A stretch of 64,000 nt of DNA from Streptomyces sp. DSM 110735. Lineage in GTDB: Bacteria; Actinomycetota; Actinomycetes; Streptomycetales; Streptomycetaceae. Location: assembly GCF_016482685.1 (NCBI RefSeq), contig NZ_JACYHF010000008.1, positions 204,532-268,531 of the forward strand. Direction: 5' to 3'. Position 1 is the first letter of the stretch; each line of letters begins with the position of its first letter. Position numbers and translations under genes: made by a program. Shown here piece after piece: positions 16,723 through 25,660 of the stretch. Under the pieces are notes generated by a model. It saw only the letters and a list, made by a program, of their open reading frames with translations, made no database searches and was not told the origin of the DNA.

Positions 16723-17319
16723 ATGACCACCACCGACTTCACCGACCCGCGCCCCGTCTACCACCGCGCCAGCGAGCAGGCGGCGCGCCTGATCTCGGCG
16801 GTACGGCCCGATCAGCTCGCCCTGCCCACGGCGTGTACCGAGTTCGACGTGCGCGGGCTGCTGGAGCACGTCGTCAACGGCACCCGGGGCATCGCGGCGA
16901 TCCCCGGCGGCGCGGCACCCGCACCCGGCGGACGCGCCGCCGGAGAGGTCTCCGACGACGGCTGGGGCGCCGCCTACGACGAGGTCCGCACCCTCATGCT
17001 GAAGGCGTGGGACGACGACGAACTCATGACGCGGGCGGTCCGGGTGCCGTGGGGCGAGGTCCCCGGTCACGCGGCTCTCGCGGGCTATGTGATGGAGATC
17101 GTCGCCCACACCTGGGACCTGTCCGACGCGCTCGGCCACCCCTTCCCGCTCGACCCGGAGGTGGGCGCGTTCGCGCTCGCGGTGGCCGAGCGGCAGCTCC
17201 CGGAGTCGCGCCCGCGCGAGGTGCTGCCGTTCGGTGAGCGCCGCGACGCCCCGGAGGGCGCCGACGCCTACGGGCGGCTCGCGGCGTGGCTGGGGCGTAC
17301 GCCGGTCAGCCGAGCCTGA
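16723..17319 (+). CDS. TIGR03086-type DinB-like metal-binding protein
   Basis: A 198-residue protein of the actinobacterial TIGR03086/maleylpyruvate-isomerase-like family (four-helix DinB fold). The conserved features are ACTEFDVRGLLEHVVNG near residue 40-55 and EIVAHTWDLSDALG near 127-140, which carry the metal-binding histidines. Such proteins are thought to be thiol- or metal-dependent enzymes, but most are uncharacterised. ATG 16723 follows GGAGAGG. The gene is divergent from the WYL regulator, its likely controller, and its 3' end overlaps the convergent thioesterase gene by 14 bp. Confidence 0.82.
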   Translation: MTTTDFTDPRPVYHRASEQAARLISAVRPDQLALPTACTEFDVRGLLEHVVNGTRGIAAIPGGAAPAPGGRAAGEVSDDGWGAAYDEVRTLMLKAWDDDELMTRAVRVPWGEVPGHAALAGYVMEIVAHTWDLSDALGHPFPLDPEVGAFALAVAERQLPESRPREVLPFGERRDAPEGADAYGRLAAWLGRTPVSRA

Positions 17320-18166
17320 CGCGGGCGAGCTGGCGGGACTGGGCGACGAGCCGGTCCTCGCTGTCCCAGACCTCGGCGTCCTCCTCCAGGAAGCCTCCGG
17401 CCAGGTTGCGGGTGGTGATCGACACCCGCAGCGGGCCGGAGGCGGGGCGCCTGCGGACGTGGACCGTCAGCTCCACGGTGGGCACCCAGCCGGTCAGCCC
17501 GATCTCGAACGCGGTCGGCGGCAGGGCGTCCACCGTGAGCAGCAGCGACAGCGGGTCGGCGTCGCGTCCGTCGGCGAGCCCGAACCAGGCGCGCATCTCG
17601 CCCTTGCCGGAGGGCGCGCCGAGCGCCCAGCCGAGGGTCGAGGGGTCCAGCTTGAGCATGAGCCGGTCGGTGATGGCCGAGCTGCCCTCGACCGGCGCCG
17701 GACCGTCCTCGGGACCGAGGCACCGCTCCAGCGGCGGGATCACGGGCGGGACGGCGGTGGTGCGCACGTCGTCGGGGAGGGCGCCGAGGTCGCCGTAGGA
17801 GGCGAGGACGCGGATGCGCTCCACCTCGTTGCCGTCGGCGTCGTACTGGAAGAGCGACGCCTGGCCGGTGGAGAGCGTGCGGCCGGTGCGCACGGTCTCG
17901 GTGCGCACGACGGCGGGACCCGGCTGGGACGCCGTCAGATAGTGCGCGGAGACCGTGAACGGGTCGGGGTGCGGCAGGGTGTCCGCGAGGGCCCGGCCGA
18001 GGACGGCCAGCAGATAGCCGCCGTTCACGGCGTTGATGATGGTCCAGCCCGCCGAGAGGTCGATGTCGTAGACCCCGGGCTCGCGCCGGACGACCGCGGT
18101 GTCGCGGTCGAACTCGCTGTCGCCGATCAGGGCCGCTGCGGCGGGTACGGAAGCTGCGTCTGGCAT
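17306..18166 (-). CDS. acyl-CoA thioesterase-like double hotdog protein
   Basis: A 286-residue protein with two hotdog repeats. The first half has AGWTIINAVNGGYLLAVL and the segment SAHYLTASQPGPA typical of thioesterase family proteins; the second half has VDALPPTAFEIG and TVELTVHVRR. It likely hydrolyses an acyl-CoA. The start at ATG 18166 (MPDAASVPA) is preferred to the in-frame ATG at 18187; neither has a strong ribosome binding site. A small dyad lies upstream at 18188-18202. The last 14 bp overlap the end of the convergent TIGR03086-type gene. Confidence 0.78.
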   Translation of the reverse strand: MPDAASVPAAAALIGDSEFDRDTAVVRREPGVYDIDLSAGWTIINAVNGGYLLAVLGRALADTLPHPDPFTVSAHYLTASQPGPAVVRTETVRTGRTLSTGQASLFQYDADGNEVERIRVLASYGDLGALPDDVRTTAVPPVIPPLERCLGPEDGPAPVEGSSAITDRLMLKLDPSTLGWALGAPSGKGEMRAWFGLADGRDADPLSLLLTVDALPPTAFEIGLTGWVPTVELTVHVRRRPASGPLRVSITTRNLAGGFLEEDAEVWDSEDRLVAQSRQLARVRLG

Positions 18167-18187
18167 GGGTGAACCGTACAACAACAC

Positions 18188-18202
18188 ATTACTAAGCAGT
18201 AG
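18188..18202. promoter_or_regulatory. short dyad upstream of the thioesterase gene
   Basis: TACT-AAGC-AGTA (18190-18201) lies in an unusually AT-rich stretch for this genome, flanked by CAACAC (about 18180) and GTGTTG (about 18208), another inverted pair. It could be a MarR/TetR-type operator for the thioesterase gene, but no regulator gene is adjacent. Confidence 0.4.
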
Positions 18203-18250
18203 CTTTTGGTGTTGCGGGGAGATGACAAGATCTTCGCGCGCACGGCTCCG

Positions 18251-18910
18251 CTACTCCTCCATGACCGTCGAGCGCCGGTTCCAGGCGCGCGGTGCCCGCC
18301 AGTGGTACTTCATCGCAAGCAGTCGCAGCACGAAGGCGGTGACGACGGCGACGCCGCTGGTGAGCGGGGTGAGCGCGTCGTAGCGGATGCAGAGGACCAC
18401 CAGGGCGGCGCCCACCATCGCCGGGACCGCGTACAGGTCGCGGTCCCAGCGCAGCAGCGAGGGCACCTCGTTGGCGAGCACGTCGCGCAGCACACCGCCG
18501 CCGACGGCGGTGGCCAGACCCAGGGTCGCGGAGGCGGTGAGACCGAGCCCGTAGCTGTACGCCTTGGTCGTGCCGGTGACGCAGAAGAGACCGAGCCCCG
18601 CCGCGTCGAAGACGAGCACCGCGGACTGGATGCGCTCGACGTGCGGATGCAGGAAGAAGACCACCACGGCGGCGAGCAGCGGGGTCACGAAGTAGCCGAG
18701 GTCCGTGAAGGCGGCGGGCGGCACCGCCCCGATGATCAGATCGCGGATCAGCCCGCCGCCCAGCGCGGTCACCTCGGCGAGGACGGCGATGCCGAAGACG
18801 TCGAAGTTCTTCCGTACGGCCAGCAGGGCGCCGGAGATCGCGAACACGAAGATGCCGATGACATCCAGGGTGTGCTGTACGGAGGGACTGAAGAGTTGCT
18901 GGATCTGCAC
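18251..18910 (-). CDS. trimeric intracellular cation channel (TRIC/UPF0126) family protein
   Basis: A 219-residue integral membrane protein with seven predicted helices built as two repeats, each carrying a glycine-rich GGGxxRD motif: TALGGGLIRDLIIGAVPPAA (about residues 48-67) and TAVGGGVLRDVLANEVP. This is the signature of prokaryotic TRIC channels (formerly UPF0126), which conduct monovalent cations as trimers. GTG 18910 (VQIQQLFSPSVQHTL) is the chosen start with GGTGAG upstream; the frame is open to 18949. It is on the same strand as the oligopeptide operon but is separated from it by a terminator. Confidence 0.88.
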   Translation of the reverse strand: MQIQQLFSPSVQHTLDVIGIFVFAISGALLAVRKNFDVFGIAVLAEVTALGGGLIRDLIIGAVPPAAFTDLGYFVTPLLAAVVVFFLHPHVERIQSAVLVFDAAGLGLFCVTGTTKAYSYGLGLTASATLGLATAVGGGVLRDVLANEVPSLLRWDRDLYAVPAMVGAALVVLCIRYDALTPLTSGVAVVTAFVLRLLAMKYHWRAPRAWNRRSTVMEE

Positions 18911-18974
18911 CCTGCCATTCTCACCTGACGCGGGGTGCGCGCCTTGCAAAGCCAGGCCCGGGCCGGAAACGCGA

Positions 18975-19000
18975 ACGGCCGCCGCGAGTGCGGCGGCCGT
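18975..19000 (-). terminator. terminator of the oligopeptide ABC operon
   Basis: A perfect 11-bp stem, ACGGCCGCCGC-GAGT-GCGGCGGCCGT, starts 24 bp beyond the stop codon of the last ABC gene. It closes the five-gene operon and isolates the downstream channel gene. Confidence 0.85.
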
Positions 19001-19023
19001 CCGGTGTCACCGGTCGGAGCGGG

Positions 19024-20334
19024 TCACTTCCCGCTCTGCTCGGGGCTCCCGGGCTCGGACTCCGTCTCGGGTTCCGCCTTGGCGGCGGGCTTCTCGGCGG
19101 TCTTCGCCGGCGTCTCCGCCACGGTCTCGGCCGGGGTCTCCGTCTCGGTCGCCGACTCCGCCGCGACCTCCGCCGCCACCGCCGCCGACGTCTCCGCCGA
19201 CTCCTCCAGGACCGTCTCCGGCACCAGCTCCGAGGCCGCCTTCGCCGCGGTCAGCAGGACCACGTCCTGCGGCGCCTGGTCGGCGAAGTTCTCCGGGTGG
19301 TGGCAGGCGACCCGCTGACCGGGACGCAGCTCCTTGAGCAGCGGCTCGGTCGTCTTGCAGATCTGCGTGGCCTTCCAGCACCGGGTGTGGAACCGGCAGC
19401 CCGACGGCGGCGCGATCGGCGAGGGCACGTCGCCGCGCAGCAGGATGCGCTCGCTCTTCTGCCCCCGGCGCTGGGTGTCCGGCACCGGCACCGCCGACAT
19501 CAGCGCCTTGGTGTACGGGTGCATCGGCGACTCGTACAGCGAGTTGCGGTCCGCCAGCTCGACCATCTTGCCGAGGTACATCACCGCGATCCGGTCCGAG
19601 ACGTGCCGGACGACGGACAGGTCGTGCGCGATGATCACGTACGTCAGACCCAGTTCCTGCTGGAGGTCGTCCATGAGGTTGACGACCTGGGCCTGGATCG
19701 ACACGTCCAGCGCGGAGACCGGCTCGTCGGCGACGACCAGCTTCGGCTTGAGCGCGAGCGCGCGGGCGATGCCGATGCGCTGGCGCTGACCGCCGGAGAA
19801 CTCGTGCGGGTAGCGGTTGTAGTGCTCGGGGCTCAGACCGACCAGCTCCAGGAGGCGCTGGACCTCCTTCTTCACCCCGCCCTCGGGCGTGACGTTCTGG
19901 AGCCGGAAGGGCGCCGAGACGATCGAGCCGATGGTGTGACGCGGGTTCAGGGAGCCGTACGGGTCCTGGAAGATCATCTGGATGTCGCGCCGCAGCGGCC
20001 GCATCCGTCCCGTGCTGAGCCGGGTGATGTCCTGGCCCTCGAAGGTGATCTTTCCGCCGGTCGGGTCCTGGAGCCGGGTGATGACCCGCCCCATGGTCGA
20101 CTTGCCGCAGCCCGACTCGCCGACGACGCCCAGGGTCTCGCCCTTGCGCACCTCGAAGTCGATCCCGTCGACGGCCTTCACCGCGCCGACCTGGCGCTGG
20201 AGGATGCCCTTCTTGATCGGGAAGTGCTTGGTCAGGCCCTCGACCCGGAGCAGCACGTCGCTGTCCGCCGCCCCGTCCTCGGAGCCCGCCGGACGCGGGA
20301 TCGCGGCCCCGCCGATTTTCTTGGTCTCAGTCAC
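19024..20334 (-). CDS. oligopeptide ABC transporter ATP-binding protein (OppF/DppF-like)
   Basis: A 436-residue ATPase of the peptide/nickel importer family. It has Walker A GESGCGKST, the signature FSGGQRQR, Walker B LVVADEPVSALD and the Opp C-terminal domain with CRFHTRCWKATQIC. After about residue 365 comes an unusual tail of about 70 residues very rich in Ala, Glu, Thr and Pro (for example AESATETETPAETV), with no family counterpart I know. The start is GTG 20334, which overlaps the stop of the upstream ATPase gene as GTGA, so translation is coupled. It is the last gene of the operon. Confidence 0.9.
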   Translation of the reverse strand: MTETKKIGGAAIPRPAGSEDGAADSDVLLRVEGLTKHFPIKKGILQRQVGAVKAVDGIDFEVRKGETLGVVGESGCGKSTMGRVITRLQDPTGGKITFEGQDITRLSTGRMRPLRRDIQMIFQDPYGSLNPRHTIGSIVSAPFRLQNVTPEGGVKKEVQRLLELVGLSPEHYNRYPHEFSGGQRQRIGIARALALKPKLVVADEPVSALDVSIQAQVVNLMDDLQQELGLTYVIIAHDLSVVRHVSDRIAVMYLGKMVELADRNSLYESPMHPYTKALMSAVPVPDTQRRGQKSERILLRGDVPSPIAPPSGCRFHTRCWKATQICKTTEPLLKELRPGQRVACHHPENFADQAPQDVVLLTAAKAASELVPETVLEESAETSAAVAAEVAAESATETETPAETVAETPAKTAEKPAAKAEPETESEPGSPEQSGK

Positions 20335-21431
20335 AGCTTCGGCGCAATCTCTTCGGTCCAGATCCGCTCGCGGTCCTCGGCCGAGAGGTGGCAGGCGGTC
20401 CAGTGCCGCCCGGCGTCCACCAGCTCCAGCTCGGGGCGCACGGTACGGGTGACGTTCCCCTTGGGGATGTCCGCGTACGGGCAGCGCGGGTTGAAGGCGC
20501 AGCCCGAGGGGATGTTGATGAGGCTCGGCGGCTGGCCCTTGACGGGGATGAGCCGCTCCTCGGTCACCCGGTCGATGCGCGGCATCGAGCCGAGCAGACC
20601 CCAGGTGTAGGGGTGCTGCGGCCGCTGGAAGATCTCGTCGACCGGACCGCGCTCCACGCACCGGCCGCCGTACATCACCAGCACGTCGTCCGCGATCTCC
20701 GCGACGACACCCAGGTCGTGGGTGATCATCATGACCGCGGAGCCGAACTCCTTCTGCAGGTCCCGGATCAGGTCCAGGATCTGCGCCTGCACGGTCACGT
20801 CGAGCGCGGTGGTCGGCTCGTCCGCGATGAGCAGCTCGGGGTTGTTGACCAGGGCCATGGCGATCATGGCGCGCTGGCGCATACCGCCGGAGAACTCGTG
20901 CGGGTAGCTGTCGACGCGCTTGCCGGGCTCGGGGATGCCCACGCGGTCCAGCATCTCGATGGCGCGGGTGCGGGCCACCTTCTTGCTGACCTTGTGGTGG
21001 ACCCGGTACGCCTCCACGATCTGGTTGCCGATCGTGTAGTACGGGTGCATCGCGGACAGCGGGTCCTGGAAGATCATCGCCATCTCGCGGCCGCGGAGCT
21101 TGCGCACCTCGTCCGGGGAGGCGGAGACCAGTTCCTTGCCGGCGAGACGGATCTCGCCGGACATCTGGACGTTCTTGCCGCGCGCGCCGAGCCGGTGCAG
21201 ACCCATGATCGCCAGCGAGGTCACCGACTTGCCGGAGCCGGACTCACCCACGACGGCGAGGGTCTTGCCCTTCTCCAGCGAGAAGGTGAGCCCGTCGACG
21301 GACTTGACGAGGCCGTCGTCGGTCGGGAAGTGCACCTTGAGGTCACGGACCTCCAGGAACGCCTGGGAGGTCTTGCCGGAGGAGCCGGAGGGCTCCTCCA
21401 CGGCGGCGCCGGTCTTGGAAAGTTCGGTCAC
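20331..21431 (-). CDS. oligopeptide ABC transporter ATP-binding protein (OppD/DppD-like)
   Basis: A 366-residue ATPase that pairs with the OppF-like protein to energise peptide import. It has Walker A GESGSGKSV, the signature FSGGMRQR, Walker B LLIADEPTTALD and the oligopeptide-family C-terminal segment with GCAFNPRCPYA, which in relatives can bind an Fe-S cluster or structural metal. GTG 21431 overlaps the TGA of the upstream permease gene (GTGA), and its own stop overlaps the next start in the same way. Confidence 0.92.
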   Translation of the reverse strand: MTELSKTGAAVEEPSGSSGKTSQAFLEVRDLKVHFPTDDGLVKSVDGLTFSLEKGKTLAVVGESGSGKSVTSLAIMGLHRLGARGKNVQMSGEIRLAGKELVSASPDEVRKLRGREMAMIFQDPLSAMHPYYTIGNQIVEAYRVHHKVSKKVARTRAIEMLDRVGIPEPGKRVDSYPHEFSGGMRQRAMIAMALVNNPELLIADEPTTALDVTVQAQILDLIRDLQKEFGSAVMMITHDLGVVAEIADDVLVMYGGRCVERGPVDEIFQRPQHPYTWGLLGSMPRIDRVTEERLIPVKGQPPSLINIPSGCAFNPRCPYADIPKGNVTRTVRPELELVDAGRHWTACHLSAEDRERIWTEEIAPKL

Positions 21432-22435
21432 GAGAGCCTCACGCGCGGGTCGGCGGCCGCGTACACCACGTCCACCAGGAGATTTGCGATCACGACGAAG
21501 AAGGCGGCGAGCATGGTGACGCCGAGGATCTTGGGCAGGTCGTTGTCGGTGATGCCCTGCACCGCGTACTCGCCGATGCCGTGCAGCGAGAACACGTACT
21601 CGGTGATCACCGCACCGCCCAGGAGCAGACCGATGTCCATGCCGAACACGGTGATGATCGGCGTCAGGGCGGCCCGCAGACCGTGCCGGAAGACGACGCG
21701 CTGCTCACGCAGACCCTTGGCGCGCGCCGTGCGGATGAAGTCCTCGTTCATCGTCTCCAGCATGCCCGAACGGGTCAGGCGCGCGTAGATGGCCGAGTAC
21801 AGCAGGGCCAGCGAACACCACGCCGGGAAGAGGGTGTTGGCCCACTGGCTGGGGTTCTCGGTGAACGGCACGTAGGTGTCACCGAAGATCGGCCAGGTGT
21901 CGACGAAGAGCAGGATCGCCAGGTTGCCCGTGAAGAACATGGGCAGGGAGACACCGGCGAGGGCGACGCCCATGAAGGTGCGGTCGAGGACTGAGCGGGG
22001 CTTCAGGGCGGAGACGACACCGGCGATCACACCGGAGACGAGCCACAGCACGGCCGCGCCGACGGCCAGCGAGAAGGTCACCGGAAGGCGGTCGACCAGC
22101 TCCGGCCAGACCGCCTGGTGGGTCTTGAAGGAGTAGCCGAAGCACGGTGCCGCACAGAGCACCGTGGTGGGACCGAGGTCGTAGGTCGCGCCGGACACGA
22201 TCCCCTTGATGAAGTGCCAGTACTGGATGTAGACAGGCTGATCCAGACCGAGGTTGTGCTTGACCGCGGCGATGTCCGCCTTCGACGGGCTCTTGCCGAT
22301 GTACTGCTGCGCCAGTTGGTCCGCTGTCTGGCCGGCGAGCCGTGGCAGCAGGAAGAAGATGGCGAAGGTGACCGCGGAGACGACCAGCAGCAGGATCACT
22401 GCCGCGAACGTCCGGCGGAGGATGTACGAGATCAC
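21428..22435 (-). CDS. oligopeptide ABC transporter permease (OppB/DppB-like)
   Basis: A 335-residue permease with six membrane helices. The N-terminus MISYILRRTFAAVILLLVVS and the EAA loop (YARLTRSGMLETMNEDFIRTARAKGL, shown in part: DFIRTARAKGL) are typical of DppB-type subunits. The periplasmic-side loop between helix 1 and 2 is long (about 100 residues, AGQTADQLAQQ...HQAVWPEL) with a Cys pair (CAAPCFG). The start is GTG 22435. It follows the binding-protein gene after a 71-bp gap that contains a 12-bp-stem hairpin, and overlaps the next gene by 4 bp. Confidence 0.92.
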   Translation of the reverse strand: MISYILRRTFAAVILLLVVSAVTFAIFFLLPRLAGQTADQLAQQYIGKSPSKADIAAVKHNLGLDQPVYIQYWHFIKGIVSGATYDLGPTTVLCAAPCFGYSFKTHQAVWPELVDRLPVTFSLAVGAAVLWLVSGVIAGVVSALKPRSVLDRTFMGVALAGVSLPMFFTGNLAILLFVDTWPIFGDTYVPFTENPSQWANTLFPAWCSLALLYSAIYARLTRSGMLETMNEDFIRTARAKGLREQRVVFRHGLRAALTPIITVFGMDIGLLLGGAVITEYVFSLHGIGEYAVQGITDNDLPKILGVTMLAAFFVVIANLLVDVVYAAADPRVRLS

Positions 22436-22448
22436 GGGGACCGGCGCT

Positions 22449-22479
22449 GGTGCCCGCGGGCTGTAGACCCGCGGGCACC
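22449..22479 (-). terminator. intra-operon hairpin behind the binding-protein gene
   Basis: A perfect 12-bp stem, GGTGCCCGCGGG-N7-CCCGCGGGCACC, lies 28 bp after the binding-protein stop codon and 14 bp before the next start codon. Such hairpins usually protect the 3' end of the abundant binding-protein mRNA and lower expression of the membrane and ATPase subunits; it need not be a full terminator. Confidence 0.7.
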
Positions 22480-22506
22480 AATGCCTTCACCTGCCTTCCG
22501 GGGCTG

Positions 22507-24252
22507 CTACTTCTGGTTGGAGCCGATGTTGAGGTAGTCGTACTGACCGCTGAAGGCAGCAGTGGAGACCAGGTTGGTGTTGTTGTACGGGCGGGCCAGC
22601 AGGACCTTGAAGTACGTCAGCGGAACCAGGGCCGCGTCGTCCATGACCTTCTTGTCGATCTGCGCGTACAGGGCGTTGCGCGCGGAGTCGCCCTGGGTCG
22701 CGATGGACTGGCCGAGGAGCTTGTTGACGTCCTTGTTGTCGTACTGCGACAGGTTGGTGTTACCCGACTGGCTGATCGCCTTGCCGTTCAGGATCTGCTG
22801 CAGGAAGCCGTAGCCGGAGGGCCAGTCGGCACCCCACTGCATCATCATCAGGCCGATGTTCTGCTTCTTGGTGAACTTCGGCACGCCCGCGTAGTCGGTG
22901 AAGTACTTGCCCGACGGGTACTGCTTCAGGGAGGCGTTGATGCCCACCTTCTTCAGCGAGTTGATGATCGCGGTGGCCGCGTCCACCTCCTGCTGGCGGT
23001 CGGAACGCGCGGAGATGTTGGTGCTGATCTTCGTCTTGCCGCAGGCCTTGAGCTGCTCCTTGGCCTTGGCGGCGTCACCCTTGCTGCCGGTCGTCGCGTA
23101 GGCGTCGGCCTTCTGGTAGCCGGTGATGTCCGGGGGCAGGACGGTGGAGGCGATGTCACCGCGGATCGGGCCGCCCTCGGCGGTCTGCACCGACGCCTTG
23201 TCGACCGCGTACTCGACCGCCTTGCGGCACTCGAGCTTGTCGAACGGGGCGACCTTGGTGTTGATCGCCATGTAGACGAGACGGCCACCGTAGGTGTTGT
23301 CCGTGTTGGCCTTCTGGTCCGGGTCGGAGAGGACCTGGGCCTGGGTGGACGCCTGGACGCCGGTGCCGGCCAGCTCGATGGCCTTGCCCGCCTGGACGTC
23401 CTTGTCGATCGTCTCCGGGTTGACCTTCAGCTTGACGACGATCTGGTCCGGGAGCTGCTTGCGCAGCGGGTCCGTCTTGGCGTCCCAGTTCTTGTTGCGC
23501 ACGAGGACGGCCTGCTTGCCCTCGTCGTAGCTCTTGAACTGGTAGGAGCCGGAGGAAACGATGTTCTTGACGTAGTCGACGCCGTTGTCCTTGGCCTTCG
23601 GCACCGGCGCGGTCTGCGGCGCGGCGACCAGGTAGTCGAACTCCTGGAACGCCTGCTTCAGGTGGAAGACGATCGTGGTGTCGTCCGGCGTGGCGATGGA
23701 CGCGAGGCCCTTGTCGCTCTTGTCCTTGTAGGGACCCTTGTACTTGTCGCCGCCGGCCAGGTACTGCTGGAAGTAGTTCGGGCCGAGGGAGAGCACGTCA
23801 CGCGCGAAGTTGGAGCGCTCGACGGCGTACTTGACGTCCTTCGAGGTGATCGGCGTGCCGTCCTGGTACTTCAGGCCCGAACGCAGCTTGTACGTCCAGG
23901 TCTTGCCGCCGTCGCTCGGGACACCCTTGCTCGCCGCGAGGTCGGGGACCAGGGTGTTGCCCTTCTCGCCCGGGGCGGGCTCGAAGGTCATGAGCGGGCG
24001 GGCCCACAGCCGGCTGAGGTTGTACATGTACGCGTAGTACGTGTTGCCGGGGTCGAACGAGTCCGGGACGTCGGACAGTTCGTAGGTGACCGTCCCGCCC
24101 TTCTTGTCCGAGGCGTTGACGACACCCTTGGTCGCGGCGTTGGCCGGGGCCGACTTGGCGTCGTTCTTGTTGGAATCGGCCTTGCTGCAGCCTGTGACGA
24201 ACAGGCTCGCGGACCCGAGGACCGCGATAGCGGCCAGCGCTGACCTTCGCAT
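22507..24252 (-). CDS. oligopeptide ABC transporter substrate-binding lipoprotein
   Basis: A 581-residue SBP family 5 (OppA/DppA) lipoprotein. The N-terminus has MRRSALAAIAVLGSASLF followed by the lipobox VTG-C22, a short Ser/Asn/Lys linker, and then the domain with TVTYELSDVPDSFDPGNTYY. It would capture peptides outside the membrane and deliver them to the two permeases. The size is at the upper end for the family. The ATG is at 24252. It lies between the two permease genes rather than at the front of the operon. Confidence 0.93.
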   Translation of the reverse strand: MRRSALAAIAVLGSASLFVTGCSKADSNKNDAKSAPANAATKGVVNASDKKGGTVTYELSDVPDSFDPGNTYYAYMYNLSRLWARPLMTFEPAPGEKGNTLVPDLAASKGVPSDGGKTWTYKLRSGLKYQDGTPITSKDVKYAVERSNFARDVLSLGPNYFQQYLAGGDKYKGPYKDKSDKGLASIATPDDTTIVFHLKQAFQEFDYLVAAPQTAPVPKAKDNGVDYVKNIVSSGSYQFKSYDEGKQAVLVRNKNWDAKTDPLRKQLPDQIVVKLKVNPETIDKDVQAGKAIELAGTGVQASTQAQVLSDPDQKANTDNTYGGRLVYMAINTKVAPFDKLECRKAVEYAVDKASVQTAEGGPIRGDIASTVLPPDITGYQKADAYATTGSKGDAAKAKEQLKACGKTKISTNISARSDRQQEVDAATAIINSLKKVGINASLKQYPSGKYFTDYAGVPKFTKKQNIGLMMMQWGADWPSGYGFLQQILNGKAISQSGNTNLSQYDNKDVNKLLGQSIATQGDSARNALYAQIDKKVMDDAALVPLTYFKVLLARPYNNTNLVSTAAFSGQYDYLNIGSNQK

Positions 24253-24308
24253 AATGGGCGCTTTCCCCTTCAGAATCGGAAACTTGGTTGGGCTCTCCGC
24301 GGCAGACG

Positions 24309-25307
24309 TCAGCGGCTGCGCGGGTCGAGAGCGTCGCGGAGACCGTCGCCGAGCAGGTTGAACGCCAGGACAGTCACGAAGATGGCGAGACCGGGGACGA
24401 TCATGTACTGCGGATCGACCTCGTAGAAGTTGACCGCGTCGCGGAGCATGCCGCCCCAGGACGCCTGCGGGGGCTGGATGCCGACGCCGAGGAAGCTCAG
24501 CGACGCCTCGAAGAGGATGTTGGTCGGGATGAGCAGCGTCGAGTAGACGATGATCGGGCCGACCAGGTTCGGCATCAGCTCGCGGAAGAGGATGTACGGG
24601 CCCTTGGCGCCCATGCCGCGCGAGGCGTCGACGAACTCGCGCTCGCGCAGGGCGAGGGTCTGGCCGCGCACGATGCGGCCCAGGTAGGGCCAGTTGAAGA
24701 AGCCGATGACGAAGATCAGCACGCTCAGGTGCAGCGGCAGGCCGGTGAGGCCGAAGGCGCCGCCCTGGAGGGTGGCCGAGATCGCGATGGCGAAGAGCAG
24801 CAGCGGGAAGGCGAGGAAGGTGTCCATCAGACGGCTGATGATCGAGTCCACGCGACCGCCGTAGAACCCGGCGACGACGCCGAGGATGGCGCCGATCACG
24901 TTGGAGAGGATCGTCGCGCCGAAGGCGACCACGAGGGACACCCAGGAGCCCTCGAGGATGCGGGTCGCGATGTCACGGCCGAACTTGGGGTCCACACCCA
25001 GCGGGTGCTCCAGGCTCATGCCACCCCAACCGCCCTTGGGCAGCGAGGTGTTGGCGTCGATCAGATCCTGGTGGAAGGCGTTGGGATCGAGGCCGAGGGC
25101 AGCCTGGATCGGACGCGCGAGCACCGCCAGCACGACCAGCAGGACGACGATGACCGCCCCGGCCACGGCGGCCTTGTCCTTCTTGAACCGCGTCCAGGCG
25201 ATCTGTCCGAGAGAACGACCCTCGATCTTCCCCTTGCCGGCGCCGTCGAGCACAGCTTCCGGCTGTACTTCGGCTGCCGCCCCGGTGGTCTCGATCGGTG
25301 CGGTCAC
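24309..25307 (-). CDS. oligopeptide ABC transporter permease (OppC/DppC-like), first gene of the operon
   Basis: A 332-residue permease with an N-terminal cytosolic segment (about 45 residues), a first helix near AAVAGAVIVVLLVVLAVLA and five more helices. The EAA loop REREFVDASRGMGAKGPYI is clear. The best start is GTG 25307 (VTAPIETTG), with GAGAGGGG 10 bp upstream; two more valines upstream are GTC and cannot start. It is the first gene of the operon, followed at 56 bp by the binding protein. The order C-A-B-D-F is unusual but complete. Confidence 0.9.
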   Translation of the reverse strand: MTAPIETTGAAAEVQPEAVLDGAGKGKIEGRSLGQIAWTRFKKDKAAVAGAVIVVLLVVLAVLARPIQAALGLDPNAFHQDLIDANTSLPKGGWGGMSLEHPLGVDPKFGRDIATRILEGSWVSLVVAFGATILSNVIGAILGVVAGFYGGRVDSIISRLMDTFLAFPLLLFAIAISATLQGGAFGLTGLPLHLSVLIFVIGFFNWPYLGRIVRGQTLALREREFVDASRGMGAKGPYILFRELMPNLVGPIIVYSTLLIPTNILFEASLSFLGVGIQPPQASWGGMLRDAVNFYEVDPQYMIVPGLAIFVTVLAFNLLGDGLRDALDPRSR

Positions 25308-25635
25308 AGTGACCCGACCCCTCTCGCCGGTGGTGACCGGCCTGTGCCTGCCGCGGATTGCGGCTATGTCGACTTGCACTCGAACACAAGGTCTCCACCT
25401 CGTGTTCTATTCGGGAGTCTTCAGCGTCGTCGCGATCACCCGCCAGCCCTGACGGGGAAAGGATGCGCAACCGTGATCCACCGAAGGGGGTTTCCGTTAC
25501 CGGATCCGCGGGTAACCATCTCCGAATGGTGGCCAGTTGGGACAGACTGGCAATTCCACGCGGTTGGGATGGAACGGCGCCGCAGCTCGGGCGCCTTGTC
25601 CTTCCGCTACGTAAACTTTGCTCGCGGAAAACCAA
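25308..25635 (-). promoter_or_regulatory. promoter region of the oligopeptide operon, with a dyad
   Basis: The 353-bp space between this operon and the sseB terminator holds no convincing gene. GAACAC (25382-25387) and GTGTTC (25402-25407) form an exact inverted repeat with a 14-bp spacer, 75-100 bp upstream of the first start codon, a good place for an operator. The stretch 25470-25635 is less GC-rich than the genes (for example GGTAACCATCTCCGAATGG), as expected for a promoter region. No -10/-35 pair could be fixed by eye. Confidence 0.45.
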
Positions 25636-25655
25636 AGGCCCTCCGAGGAGGGCCT
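25636..25655 (-). terminator. intrinsic terminator of the sseB gene
   Basis: AGGCCCTCC-GA-GGAGGGCCT is a perfect 9-bp stem 6 bp past the sseB stop. On the minus strand it is followed by TTGGTTTTCC, a U-rich tail, so it is a classical intrinsic terminator. Confidence 0.85.
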
Positions 25656-25660
25656 GTTGA

